Shown here one piece after another: positions 10,301 through 18,081 of a stretch of 64,000 nt of DNA. The DNA is from Promicromonospora sp042731755. Its GTDB lineage: Bacteria; Actinomycetota; Actinomycetes; Actinomycetales; Cellulomonadaceae. The notes below the pieces were generated by a model that saw only the letters and a list, made by a program, of their open reading frames with translations, was not told the DNA's origin and ran no database searches. The position numbers were made by a program, and so were the translations under genes. How positions within the stretch are numbered: the first letter of the stretch is position 1; each line of letters starts with the position of its first letter. The DNA lies in assembly GCF_042731755.1 (NCBI RefSeq), contig NZ_JBHWLR010000006.1:1-64000 (forward strand). The letters run 5' to 3'.

Positions 10301-13007
10301 AGATGTTCGACTCGATGCCGTGGCCCTCGTCCCGGGCGGTCTGGATGACACCCGAGCAGCCGGTCAGCTCCTCGAACGGGTGGGCGTGGGAGTCGTGGCC
10401 GAGCGACGTGAACAGCGTGACGTCGTCACAGCTCACCTCGCCGTCGGGGTCGTCGACCGCGATCTCGTAGCGCACCTGGTCGCCCCACTCGAAGAACCCG
10501 CCGTTCTCCGGGAACGTGATCGACACCTCGGGAGCGATGTTGCCCACCACGATCGTCACGTTCGCCACGCCGGTCTGCCCGGCCGGGTCGGTGGCGACGA
10601 GCTGGGCGGTGTAGCGGCCGTTCTCGGTGTAGGTGTGGGTCGGGTTGGCCTCGGTGCTCGGCGCCGAGCCGTCGCCGAAGGTCCACTGCAGGGTGAGCGG
10701 CTCCCCGGCGGGGTGCCGGGTGCCCTCCGAGGAGAACTGCACGGTCAGCGGCGCCAGACCGTTGGTCACGTCGGCGGACGCCCGGGCGATGGGCGCCGGG
10801 TCGCCTTCCACGTAGTCGACCCGGTACACGCCCGAGGTGTCGTTGTTGCCGCCGAAGCCGGAGCCCCAGTCCACGACGTACAGCGCACCGTCGGGGCCGA
10901 AGTCGAAGTCCATCGGCCGGTCGAACCCGGCGCTCGGGTCGAAGACCCCGGGCAGGACCCGGTTGATGTCCACGAGGTCGTCCCGCTGCTCGCCCGCGAG
11001 CTGGAACGAGTACATCCGGCCCTGGTTCCACTCGCCGAACAGCGCCTTGCCGTCCCAGTAGGCCGGCCACTTGGTGTCGGACTCCAGCTCCGGGTCGTAG
11101 TCGTAGACGGCGCCGCCCATCGGCGCGCCACCGCCCCCGATCTCGGGGAACAGCGGGTTGGTCCCGTAGCCGTACCAGACCTCGGCCTCCACCGCGGGCG
11201 GCAGCTGCGTGATGCCGGTGTTGTTCGGCGAGTCGTTCACGGCGCCGCCGGCGCAGTCGTACGCCGCGCCCGACTGGCCCGTGGCGAAGTCGTAGGCACG
11301 GTAGGCGTTGTTCGCGCCCGTGCAGTACGGCCAGCCGTAGAACCCCGGCTCGCTCACGACGTTCCACTCGACGGTCCCGGCCGGGCCGCGGTCCGCGCTC
11401 GCCGCGCCGGCGTCGGGGCCGTAGTCGGCCACGAGCACGTTGTCGGTCGCCGGGTCGACGCCGATCCGGAACGGGTTGCGGAAGCCCATCGCGTAGATCT
11501 CGGGCAGCGTGTCCTCGGTACCCGGCGCGAACAGGTTGCCGTCCGGGATCGTGTACGAGCCGTCGTCCTGCGGCGTGATCCGCAGGACCTTGCCGCGCAG
11601 GTCGTTGCTGTTGGCCGACGTGCGCTGGGAGTCGAAGTTCGCCCGCCCCGACCGCTCGTCCAGCGGTGCGTACCCCTGCGACTCGAACGGGTTCGTGTTG
11701 TCGCCGGTGGCCACGTACAGGTTGCCGTCGCCGTCGAAGGCCATGTCACCGCCCGCGTGGCAGCACGTCTGGCGCTGCGTCGGGATGATCAGGACGGTCT
11801 CCTCGGACGCCTGGTCGATCGTGCCGGTGCCGGCGTCGTAGTCGAAGCGGGAGACGCGGTTGTGCGGTCCGTCGTCACCGACGTCCTCCGGCGACCAGAA
11901 CAGGTAGACCCACCCGTTGGTCGCGAAGTCCGGGTCGAGGACGACGCCGGTGAGGCCGTCCTCGTTGGACTGCGTGACCGGCAGCGTCATCGCGGTGCTG
12001 GTGGTGTTCGACTCCGGGTCGATCAGCTGGACCCGCCCGTCCCGCTCGACGTAGAAGACGGTGCCGTCGTCGGCCACGTCCAGCATCATCGGGTTCGCGG
12101 TGTCCTCGTCGAGGGGCACCATCTCGTAGCTGGCGCTCTGGGTCGCGGCGCAGTCGGAGTCGACGACCCCGGCCGCGGTCTGCAGCCCGCCCAGCAGGTG
12201 CTCGAGGAACTCGGGTTCGGCGTACGAGGCGTCGGTGTGGCCGCCGCCGGTGTACCAGGACCTGCCGCCGTCGTAGACCTGGCACCAGGCGGTCGGGTGC
12301 TCGGCCCCCATCGCACCCGTCCCGGCGTCGTACGTGGTCTCGTCCAGGGAGGCGAGGACGTGCACCTTGTCGCGCGGGTTGGTGCGGAAGTTGTACCACT
12401 CGTCGTGCCGCTCCCACCGCTGCGGCAGGTGGGCCGTGGAGGCGTGGGCCTGGTCCTCGACCTTGACGGTGGCGTCCTGGTTGGCCGGGTGGGAGTTGAA
12501 GTAGGCACCCACCAGGTCGCCGTACCACGGCCAGTCGTACTCCGTGTCGGACGCCGCGTGGATGCCGGCGTAGCCGCCACCGCCCTGGATGTAGCGCTCG
12601 AACGCGGCCTGCTGCTCCTCGTCCAGGACGTCGCCGGTGGTGGACAGGAAGACCACGACCTCGTAGTCGGCCAGCCCCTCGTCGGAGAAGACGCTCGCGT
12701 CCTCGGTGGCGGTGACCGTGAAGTCGTTCGCCGCACCGAGCTGGGTGATCGCCTCGATCCCCGCGGGGATCGAGCCGTGCCGGAAGCCGGCCGTCCTGGA
12801 GAACACCAGGGCGTCGAAGGGTTCTGCCGCGGCCGCATCTGCCGCTGTCACGGCGGCCGACGTCCCGGCGGCGGCCTCGGCCGGCACGCCTGGGGACGCG
12901 ACCGAGGGCGCGGCGGCGGCCACCAGGGCGGGGACGCCGAGCGCGGTCACGGCTGCTGCCGCGACCACCGACCGCAGCACGCGGCGGGTTCGTAGCACGT
13001 TTCTCAC
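7368..13007 (-). CDS. Giant secreted ThuA / glucose-sorbosone dehydrogenase multidomain protein
   Basis: A 1,879-residue secreted protein, the largest in the window. In order, with approximate residues: signal peptide (1-38); ThuA-like trehalose-utilisation domain (62-275: LVFSRTAGFRH, GGGGYAGIHAASD, HPTAWCQVYDGG); dehydrogenase propeller (292-730: QTCCHAGGDMAFDGDGN, FRNPFRIGVDP); PKD domain (735-820); Cys-flanked histidine cluster (LGHDSHAHP, near 868); CBM6-like sandwich (935-1069); second PKD domain (1072-1170); two related jelly-roll modules of DUF1349 type (1171-1372 and 1382-1582); an Ig-like domain (1589-1672); and two copies of a C-terminal ~95-residue repeat (each with GVRSYVV..WVDG and LAPG.YRV). 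I chose GTG 13007 because GAGGAG lies eight bases ahead and the signal peptide begins there; the frame stays open 48 codons upstream. The likely role is binding and oxidising a polymeric or cell-surface sugar. Confidence 0.9.
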   Translation of the reverse strand: MRNVLRTRRVLRSVVAAAAVTALGVPALVAAAAPSVASPGVPAEAAAGTSAAVTAADAAAAEPFDALVFSRTAGFRHGSIPAGIEAITQLGAANDFTVTATEDASVFSDEGLADYEVVVFLSTTGDVLDEEQQAAFERYIQGGGGYAGIHAASDTEYDWPWYGDLVGAYFNSHPANQDATVKVEDQAHASTAHLPQRWERHDEWYNFRTNPRDKVHVLASLDETTYDAGTGAMGAEHPTAWCQVYDGGRSWYTGGGHTDASYAEPEFLEHLLGGLQTAAGVVDSDCAATQSASYEMVPLDEDTANPMMLDVADDGTVFYVERDGRVQLIDPESNTTSTAMTLPVTQSNEDGLTGVVLDPDFATNGWVYLFWSPEDVGDDGPHNRVSRFDYDAGTGTIDQASEETVLIIPTQRQTCCHAGGDMAFDGDGNLYVATGDNTNPFESQGYAPLDERSGRANFDSQRTSANSNDLRGKVLRITPQDDGSYTIPDGNLFAPGTEDTLPEIYAMGFRNPFRIGVDPATDNVLVADYGPDAGAASADRGPAGTVEWNVVSEPGFYGWPYCTGANNAYRAYDFATGQSGAAYDCAGGAVNDSPNNTGITQLPPAVEAEVWYGYGTNPLFPEIGGGGAPMGGAVYDYDPELESDTKWPAYWDGKALFGEWNQGRMYSFQLAGEQRDDLVDINRVLPGVFDPSAGFDRPMDFDFGPDGALYVVDWGSGFGGNNDTSGVYRVDYVEGDPAPIARASADVTNGLAPLTVQFSSEGTRHPAGEPLTLQWTFGDGSAPSTEANPTHTYTENGRYTAQLVATDPAGQTGVANVTIVVGNIAPEVSITFPENGGFFEWGDQVRYEIAVDDPDGEVSCDDVTLFTSLGHDSHAHPFEELTGCSGVIQTARDEGHGIESNIFWVIEGFYTDDGGAAGAPLTATDLQVLQPKLVQSEFFTGTGRVDGIGDGAGDPGVQIEQTGDSAGGGQNIGFIEPGDYWAHEPVSLAQVDSISLRAASEGGGGEVSLRWDAPDGPEIGRITVPGTGGWQQYVDVGTELHDVPSGSGSLHFVLLSGGINANWMEIEGRGVTDNQRPEVELTVDPVAGDAPLTVTASATATDPDGTGDLTYAWDAGLGDGFVDGTPAFEHTYEEPGTYRLQVRVTDEGGAYAVEYVMVEVTGTVTEPALCLSGRSDDFLGDEIDPDRWTVLDRNQDLRVADGVLTVPATVTDFYGTGNSTVPNLVLQDLPDGPFTATAKVTVPAYAQYQQAGLLIYGDADNYAKMVIEGRSAPADPATRIFQYIREEAGVPNEVGDSNTAALGQAYPDTVYVRLSSSDGVDLTAAYSDDGVDFTAMPQTKSLSGIDDPQIGLFALAGSGSAAEVVDAQFDWFHITPDDTAEAPGPGDEFDGDALDACRWDVVRDDPTGYRVSGGALEIDTTPTDIYTGSNTGTPNIVVQDLPEDDWTVETLVDGSDFDQQYQQGGLIVYGDDDNYVKLDLVTDNAVGSPVAQRLELRSEVDAVVQDPQPNVNGLTSGTWHLRLSKEGPTFTGAYSADGEEWTAFDESVTHDGLQDARVGLYALGASQQSVATASFDHFRVVGAAEPLAVSGTVSPAEPDGPDGQWLGPVTVTVAATGGPAGATVYREVNVDDGGWTEYTAPVEVSASGAHTVQVRATADGDTVVGETLRFTIAAPAAEEATPAVEIVQPTCSYDRSGNEVVTGGALVTAEVEGVRSYVVREWVDGAAGDVVTDLGDLAPGRYRVAARPADGYVLVAEGNWRLNAGGLAVLFVTLDEPECPDPNTPDVVVKAATCDAGGSIDPVELPGVRSYVVHNWVDGKADGKPRDLANLAPGDYRVIATPEPRTKLTVAGDWQLSPSGKAFVVVTVEDGCATNQGAV

Positions 13008-13031
13008 CTGGAGCTCCTCATTGAGTCGGGT

Positions 13032-13055
13032 CAGTACTAGTGCCTTGCGGTACTG
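13032..13055. promoter_or_regulatory. Inverted repeat upstream of the giant ThuA gene (possible operator)
   Basis: CAGTAC (13032-13037) and GTACTG (13050-13055) are perfect reverse complements 12 bases apart, within the 125-base gap before GTG 13007. The 12-base spacing equals that of the ROK-type operators at 18023 and 22415, but the arm sequence is different. It could be a separate operator or chance. Confidence 0.3.
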
Positions 13056-13132
13056 CTCGTGCACAGGTCTCGTACGGGACCGGCCCGAGCCACCCGCTCG
13101 AGCCGGTCCGCGGCGCGGTCCGATCCCACCGG

Positions 13133-14311
13133 TCAGACCAGCGGGACCCACCCCCCTCCGCCGGCGGCGCTGCGCTCGACGGCGTCCAGCACCCGCTGGA
13201 CACGCAGGCCGTCGGCGAACGACGGCGTCGGCTGCCGCCCGGCGGCCAGGTCACCCATCAGGTCCACGACCTGGTGCGTGAACGCGTGCTCGTACCCGAG
13301 ACCGTGCCCCGGCGGCCACCACGCGGCGACGTACGGGTGCTCCGGCTCGGTGACGACGATGCGGCGGAAGCCCGCGATCGCCGACTCGTCCGTCGCGTCG
13401 TAGTAGTGCAGCAGGTTCATGTCCTCGAAGTCGAAGGCCAGGGAGCCCTTCGACCCGTTGACCTCCAGCCGGATCGCGTTCTTGCGGCCCCAGGCGAAGC
13501 GCGTCGCCTCGAAGGTCGCCAGCCCGCCGCCCGACAGCCGACCCAGGAACACCGCGGCGTCGTCCACCGTGACCTGGCCCGTGCGGCCGGCGTCGGCCAC
13601 TGCCGACAGGCCCGAGGACGACACCGCCTCCGGGCGCTCGTGGACGAACGTCTCGAGCAGGCCGCTCACCCCGGTGAGCGACTCGCCCGTGACGAACTGC
13701 GCCAGGTCCACCACGTGGGCGCCGATGTCACCCAGGGCGCCCGAGCCCGCCTTCTGCTTGTCGAGGCGCCACGACATCGGCGCCTGCGGGTCCGCCAGCC
13801 AGTCCTGGAGGTACTGCGCGCGCACGTGCCGCACCTCGCCGATCCGGCCCTCCTGCACGAGCTGCCGGGCCAGCGCCACGGCGGGCACGCGACGGTAGGT
13901 GAACCCCACCATCGCGCGCACGCCGTGCTCGGCCGCGGCCTCGGCGGCGGCGGTCATCGCCTCCGCCTCGGCCACGGTGTTCGCCAGCGGCTTCTCGCAC
14001 AGGACGTGCTTGCCGGCCTCCAGAGCGGCGACCGCGATCTCCACGTGGGTGTCGCCCGGCGTGCAGACGTCGACCAGCCCGACGTCGTCCCGGGTCAGCA
14101 GGTCCTGCCACCCGACGACGGCGTCGTCCCAGCCCAGCCGGTCGGCCGCCGCACGGACCGCGGCCCCGTCCCGCCCCGCGACCGCGCGCATGCGCGGCAC
14201 GATGGGCAGGTCGAAGAACCGCGGCGCCGTGCGCCAGGCCTGCGAGTGCGCCGCACCCATGAACGCGTAGCCGACCATGCCGACGCCGAGCTCGCTCGTT
14301 CCTGTACTCAT
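13133..14311 (-). CDS. Gfo/Idh/MocA family NAD(P)-dependent oxidoreductase
   Basis: A 392-residue cytosolic oxidoreductase. The N-terminal Rossmann fold shows VGMVGYAFMGAAHSQAW (residues 9-25), then a strand ending in the family signature CEKPLANT near residue 110, where the lysine is catalytic. The C-terminal alpha/beta domain carries GDIGAHVVDLAQF and ends WVPLV. Family members oxidise or reduce sugars and inositols, many at C3, giving keto-sugars; the exact substrate cannot be read. ATG 14311 has GGGGAGG upstream. It lies 75 bases after the solute-binding protein gene and 125 bases before the giant ThuA gene. ThuB of the rhizobial trehalose 3-keto pathway belongs to this same superfamily, so a keto-sugar role beside a ThuA domain is reasonable, though inferred. 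Confidence 0.92.
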   Translation of the reverse strand: MSTGTSELGVGMVGYAFMGAAHSQAWRTAPRFFDLPIVPRMRAVAGRDGAAVRAAADRLGWDDAVVGWQDLLTRDDVGLVDVCTPGDTHVEIAVAALEAGKHVLCEKPLANTVAEAEAMTAAAEAAAEHGVRAMVGFTYRRVPAVALARQLVQEGRIGEVRHVRAQYLQDWLADPQAPMSWRLDKQKAGSGALGDIGAHVVDLAQFVTGESLTGVSGLLETFVHERPEAVSSSGLSAVADAGRTGQVTVDDAAVFLGRLSGGGLATFEATRFAWGRKNAIRLEVNGSKGSLAFDFEDMNLLHYYDATDESAIAGFRRIVVTEPEHPYVAAWWPPGHGLGYEHAFTHQVVDLMGDLAAGRQPTPSFADGLRVQRVLDAVERSAAGGGGWVPLV

Positions 14312-14386
14312 ACCGCGCCTCCCCCCACTGTGGTCTCCCCGCCGTGTTGCACGCCCGAGCGGGCGTCGTCCCGATGAGTCACAGCG

Positions 14387-15439
14387 TCAGGAGTCGAAGC
14401 CGATGGGCAGGTACTCCTCGACGTTGTCCGCCGTGACGACGGGCGCGTAGAGCTGCACGGTGCGGGGGACGCCGATCGAGGCGAGGTCGCTGACCGTCTT
14501 GTTCTGGGCGATCAGGCGGGCGAACTTGACGCCGTCGGCGGCCTGGGTCGACGGGTAGATGACCGTCGCCTTGACGACGCTGTCCGGGTCCTGGATCTGC
14601 TCCATCATGTTGTTGGAGCCGGCGCCGCCGACCAGGAAGAACTCGTCGCGGCCCGCGTTCTCGATGGCGGCCAGGACGCCGATGCCCTGGTCGTCGTCGT
14701 GGTTCCAGATGGCGTCGATCTTCGGCTCGGCGGACAGCAGGTTGGCCGTCTGCTCCTCGCCGGACTCGACGGTGAACTCGGCCGCGACGCGCGCGTCGAC
14801 GTCGAGCCCGCAGTCGTCGAGGGCGTCCTTGAAGCCCTTGCTGCGGTCCTGGGTCAGGGGCAGCGAGTCGATGCCGGCGATCTCCGCGACCACGGCGTCG
14901 GGGTTGTCCCCGAGCTGCTCGCAGATGTAGGTGCCGGCGCTGACGCCCATGCCGTAGTTGTCGCCGAGCACCGTGGCGCGAGCGGCGAACGGGCTGCTGA
15001 ACTCGCGGTCCACGTTGATGACCGGGATGCCGGCCTCCATGGCGTCCAGGGCCACGTCGGTCAGGGCGGCGCCGTCGAACGGCAGGAGCACGATCGCGTC
15101 GACGCCCTGGTCGATGAAGCCCTCGATCTGGCTGATCTGCACGTTGACGTCGTTGGTGCCCTCGGCGACCTGGAGGTCGACGTCCTCGTACTTCTCCGCC
15201 TCGGCCTTGGCGGCGCTGGTGATGGCACCCATCCAGCCGTGGTCGGCGGCGGGGGCGGAGAAGCCGATGACGACCTGGTCGCCGGGCTCGTCGTTCTCGG
15301 TCACCGTGACGGGACCCGTGGCGGTCTCCTCGCTCTCGCGAGGCTCGTTGCTGGTGCAGCCGGCGACGACGAGCGCCGCGCAGGCCGCGGCGACGACGAC
15401 GCCGGAGACCCGGCGTGTGCGAACAATGGACGAGGTCAT
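14387..15439 (-). CDS. Sugar ABC transporter substrate-binding lipoprotein (RbsB-like)
   Basis: A 350-residue substrate-binding protein of the periplasmic-binding-protein/LacI type that feeds ribose-class ABC importers. The signal peptide ends in a lipobox, VAGC with Cys28, so the mature protein is a lipid-anchored receptor on the outer face of the membrane. The core begins VVIGFSAPAADHGWMG and contains the PFDGAAL, PVINVDREF and IWNHDDDQGIG segments typical of sugar-binding members. It is the third gene of the transporter set, 51 bases after the permease. The order ATPase, permease, binding protein is the usual rbs-type arrangement. The ligand is unknown; context suggests an oxidised or rearranged sugar rather than ribose. 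Confidence 0.93.
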   Translation of the reverse strand: MTSSIVRTRRVSGVVVAAACAALVVAGCTSNEPRESEETATGPVTVTENDEPGDQVVIGFSAPAADHGWMGAITSAAKAEAEKYEDVDLQVAEGTNDVNVQISQIEGFIDQGVDAIVLLPFDGAALTDVALDAMEAGIPVINVDREFSSPFAARATVLGDNYGMGVSAGTYICEQLGDNPDAVVAEIAGIDSLPLTQDRSKGFKDALDDCGLDVDARVAAEFTVESGEEQTANLLSAEPKIDAIWNHDDDQGIGVLAAIENAGRDEFFLVGGAGSNNMMEQIQDPDSVVKATVIYPSTQAADGVKFARLIAQNKTVSDLASIGVPRTVQLYAPVVTADNVEEYLPIGFDS

Positions 15440-15490
15440 CGTGATCTCCCTTGATCCGGGGTGGAAATGCTGGGTTGGCTTGTGGAGTGA

Positions 15491-16468
15491 CTAGGTCGTC
15501 GAGACGCGCTCGCGCGAGGCGAACCACTGCTGCAGCAGCACGGCGCCCACGATGATCGCGCCCTTGGCGATCGCCTGGACCGAGCTGTCGAGGTTGTTGA
15601 GGACGAAGACGTTGGTGAGCGTCGAGAAGATGAGCACGCCCAGCACGGTGCCGGTGATGGTGCCGCGGCCGCCGGCCAGCAGCGTGCCGCCCACGACGAC
15701 CGCCGCGATGGTGTCCAGCTCCAGCAGCGTGCCGTGGGTCGAGGAGCCAGCCGTGGTGCGGGCCAGCAGGATCACGGCGCCGATGCCCGCAGTCAGGCCG
15801 GCGAGCCCGTAGAGGTACAGGGTGTGCCGCTTGATCTTGATGCCCGCCAGGCGGGACGCCTCCGGGTTGCCGCCCACCGCGACGGTGCGGCGGCCGAACG
15901 TCGTTCGGTTCAGCAGGAACCAGCCCGCCGCCGCGACCACGACGAAGATCCACACGATCGTCGGCACGCCGAGCGGCCGCGCCTGGAAGACGTCGAAGAA
16001 GGGCTCGACCGTGACGATCTGGGTCTGCCGGCCCGCGATGATCTCCGCGAGCCCGCGCGCCGCCGCAAGCATCGCCAGCGTCGCCATGAACGCGGGCATC
16101 TTGCCGTAGGCGACCAGCAGGCCGTTGATCAGGCCGGCCACCAGGCCGACGGCCAGCGCGGTCACCACGATGACCCACCAGCCGTAGTCCTCGGCCGCGT
16201 ACTGGGTCGCCAGGGTCGAGGCCCATACGGATGCCAGGCCGACCACGGCACCGACCGACAGGTCGATGCCGCCGGAGGTGATGACGAACGTCATGCCGAT
16301 GCTGACCACGCCGGTCACGGCCGCGAGGCTCAGCACGGTGATGAGGTTGCCGGTGCTCCAGAACCGCTCGCCGGCGGTCGCCACACCCACGACGACGAGC
16401 AGGACGAGTGCCAGCACCAGGCCGCCCATCCGCAGGGCGGGACCCATGAGGGCCGATCGTTGGCTCAC
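15491..16468 (-). CDS. Sugar ABC transporter permease (RbsC-like)
   Basis: A 325-residue integral membrane permease of the RbsC/BPD_transp_2 family. About nine to ten hydrophobic segments are visible, beginning with LRMGGLVLALVLLVVVGV. Family hallmarks include SIGMTFVITSGGIDLSVGAV near residue 65 and GRRTVAVGGNPEASRLAGI (the cytoplasmic coupling loop) near residue 200. The GTG at 16468 overlaps the stop of the ATPase gene as GTGA, which fixes the start although the frame is open far upstream; GGAAGGAAG precedes it. Two copies probably pair with the ATPase to form the channel that imports the sugar captured by the neighbouring lipoprotein. Confidence 0.93.
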   Translation of the reverse strand: MSQRSALMGPALRMGGLVLALVLLVVVGVATAGERFWSTGNLITVLSLAAVTGVVSIGMTFVITSGGIDLSVGAVVGLASVWASTLATQYAAEDYGWWVIVVTALAVGLVAGLINGLLVAYGKMPAFMATLAMLAAARGLAEIIAGRQTQIVTVEPFFDVFQARPLGVPTIVWIFVVVAAAGWFLLNRTTFGRRTVAVGGNPEASRLAGIKIKRHTLYLYGLAGLTAGIGAVILLARTTAGSSTHGTLLELDTIAAVVVGGTLLAGGRGTITGTVLGVLIFSTLTNVFVLNNLDSSVQAIAKGAIIVGAVLLQQWFASRERVSTT

Positions 16469-18006
16469 GCCACACTTCCTTCCATGACCAGGTCGAGCAC
16501 GGCGTGCTCGTCGATTTCGCGGGCGGGACCCTCGTGGACCGCCTTGCCGTCGGAGATGACCAGCACGCGGTCCGCGAGGCCGAGCACCTCCGGGATCTCG
16601 CTGGACACGACGATCACGGCGGCGCCGTCGTCGGCCAGGCGGCGGATCAGGTTGTAGATCTCGGAGCGCGCGCCGACGTCGACGCCCCGGGTGGGCTCGT
16701 CGAGCAGGAGGACGCGGCAGCCGTGCACGAGCCAGCGCGCCAGCAGCGCCTTCTGCTGGTTGCCGCCGGACAGCGTGCGGGCGCTCCGCTCCACCCCGGC
16801 GGGCCGCAGGTCGAGGGCCTCGACCTGCTCGCGCGCCGCAGTGCGCTCGGCGCCCTCGTCGAGCAGCCCGCCGCGCGCCATGCGCGAGAAGGTCGACAGG
16901 GTGATGTTGCGGTAGACGGGCTCGTCCAGGAGCAGGCCCTGGCTCTTGCGCTCCTCGGGGCACAGGCCGATGCCCGCGGTCACGGCGGCGTCCACCGCCC
17001 CGGCGCGCAGGCGCTTGCCGCCCACGCGCACCGTGCCCGACGTCGCGCGCCGGGCGCCGTAGATCGTCTCCAAGATCTCGGAGCGACCCGAGCCGACCAG
17101 GCCCGCCAGGCCGACGATCTCGCCGGCGCGGACGGTCAGGGAGACGTCGGCGAAGACGTCGCCGAGCCCGAGGCCCTCGACCTCCAGCACGGGGTCCGCG
17201 TCCTCGGCTACGCCGGGGCGGTCGGGGAACGCGTACTCGACCGACCGGCCGGTCATGAGCTGGATCAGCTCCTTCGTCGGGGTGTCTGCCACGACCAGGC
17301 TCTCCGCGACCGTGCGGCCGTCCTTGAGCACGGTGATCCGGTCGCCGAGCTGGCGGATCTCCTCCAGCCGGTGCGAGATGTAGACCACGGCGACGCCGTC
17401 GGCGGTGAGCTCGCGCACGATGCGGTGGAGGTTGCCGACCTCCTCGGAGTCCAGCACGGCGGACGGCTCGTCCATGATGACCACGCGCGCGTCGCGGGAC
17501 AGCGCCCGGGCGAGCTGCACGATCTGCTTGCCCGCGGCGGGCAGCGAGCCCACATCACGGTGCGGGGAGATCTCCTTGTGGCCCAGCCGGTCGAGGATCT
17601 TCCGGGTGTTGCGGGCCGCCTCGGACCGGCGCGTGACGCCGCCCGTCGCGAGCTCGTGCCCCAGGTAGATGTTCTCGGCGACGGTCAGACCGTCCACGAC
17701 GTCGAGCTCCTGGTAGATCGTCGCGATGCCGAGCCGCAGGGCGGCGACGGGGTTCGCGATGACGACCGGCTCCTCGTCGATCAGGATCTCGCCCGCCGTG
17801 GGCTGGTGGGCTCCGGCCAACGTCTTGATCAGGGTGGACTTGCCCGCCCCGTTCTGGCCCAGCAGGCAGTGCACCTCGCCGGGACGGACCTCGAGGTCCA
17901 CGCCGTCGAGCGCACGCGCGCCAGGGAATTCCTTCACGATGCCGCGCATCCGCAGCAGGGGCTGCTGCGCCGGCTGCTCTGTCGGTTGGGGGTCCGCGTC
18001 GACCAT
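16465..18006 (-). CDS. Sugar ABC transporter ATP-binding protein (RbsA-like, two domains)
   Basis: A 513-residue ATPase with two tandem nucleotide-binding domains, the standard form for ribose-class importers. The first has a full Walker A (GQNGAGKST) and Walker B (VVIMDEPSAVLD). The second has a shortened phosphate loop (GLVGSGRSE), the signature LSGGNQQK and Walker B VLLLDEPTRGVD, as usual for RbsA. ATG 18006 has no ribosome binding site; instead TACGTT ends six bases before it and TTGACC lies 17 bases further up, so the transcript is probably leaderless. This is the first gene of the operon, and an operator overlies its -35 box. It is divergent from the ROK regulator. Confidence 0.93.
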   Translation of the reverse strand: MVDADPQPTEQPAQQPLLRMRGIVKEFPGARALDGVDLEVRPGEVHCLLGQNGAGKSTLIKTLAGAHQPTAGEILIDEEPVVIANPVAALRLGIATIYQELDVVDGLTVAENIYLGHELATGGVTRRSEAARNTRKILDRLGHKEISPHRDVGSLPAAGKQIVQLARALSRDARVVIMDEPSAVLDSEEVGNLHRIVRELTADGVAVVYISHRLEEIRQLGDRITVLKDGRTVAESLVVADTPTKELIQLMTGRSVEYAFPDRPGVAEDADPVLEVEGLGLGDVFADVSLTVRAGEIVGLAGLVGSGRSEILETIYGARRATSGTVRVGGKRLRAGAVDAAVTAGIGLCPEERKSQGLLLDEPVYRNITLSTFSRMARGGLLDEGAERTAAREQVEALDLRPAGVERSARTLSGGNQQKALLARWLVHGCRVLLLDEPTRGVDVGARSEIYNLIRRLADDGAAVIVVSSEIPEVLGLADRVLVISDGKAVHEGPAREIDEHAVLDLVMEGSVA

Positions 18007-18012
18007 GTATCG

Positions 18013-18041
18013 AACGTAGTTGGACTTTTGGCGACGGTCAA
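18013..18041 (-). promoter_or_regulatory. Promoter of the sugar ABC operon
   Basis: On the minus strand TTGACC (18036-18041) and TACGTT (18013-18018) are 17 bases apart, and the -10 ends six bases before ATG 18006, so the message would start at or next to the start codon. The same layout is found at 22405-22433 upstream of the DUF1080 gene. Confidence 0.65.
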
Positions 18042-18050
18042 GCAAAAGTC
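18023..18050. promoter_or_regulatory. Operator of the ABC operon / ROK regulator intergenic region
   Basis: GACTTTTG (18023-18030) and CAAAAGTC (18043-18050) are perfect 8-base reverse complements with 12 bases between. They overlie the -35 and spacer of the ABC promoter and lie within 60 bases of the ROK start, so a bound repressor would block transcription. A near copy lies at 22415-22442 in the same position relative to its promoter. The divergent ROK protein is the natural candidate ligand-responsive repressor. Confidence 0.65.
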
Positions 18051-18081
18051 GAGACTTCGCCCGCCATGATTGACTAGGCAC

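Noticed and set aside
8277..12995. A 1,572-codon open frame on the plus strand
   Set aside because: It is fully antisense to the giant ThuA gene, its translation is Arg/Val/Gly-rich without domains, and such frames are expected opposite high-GC genes.
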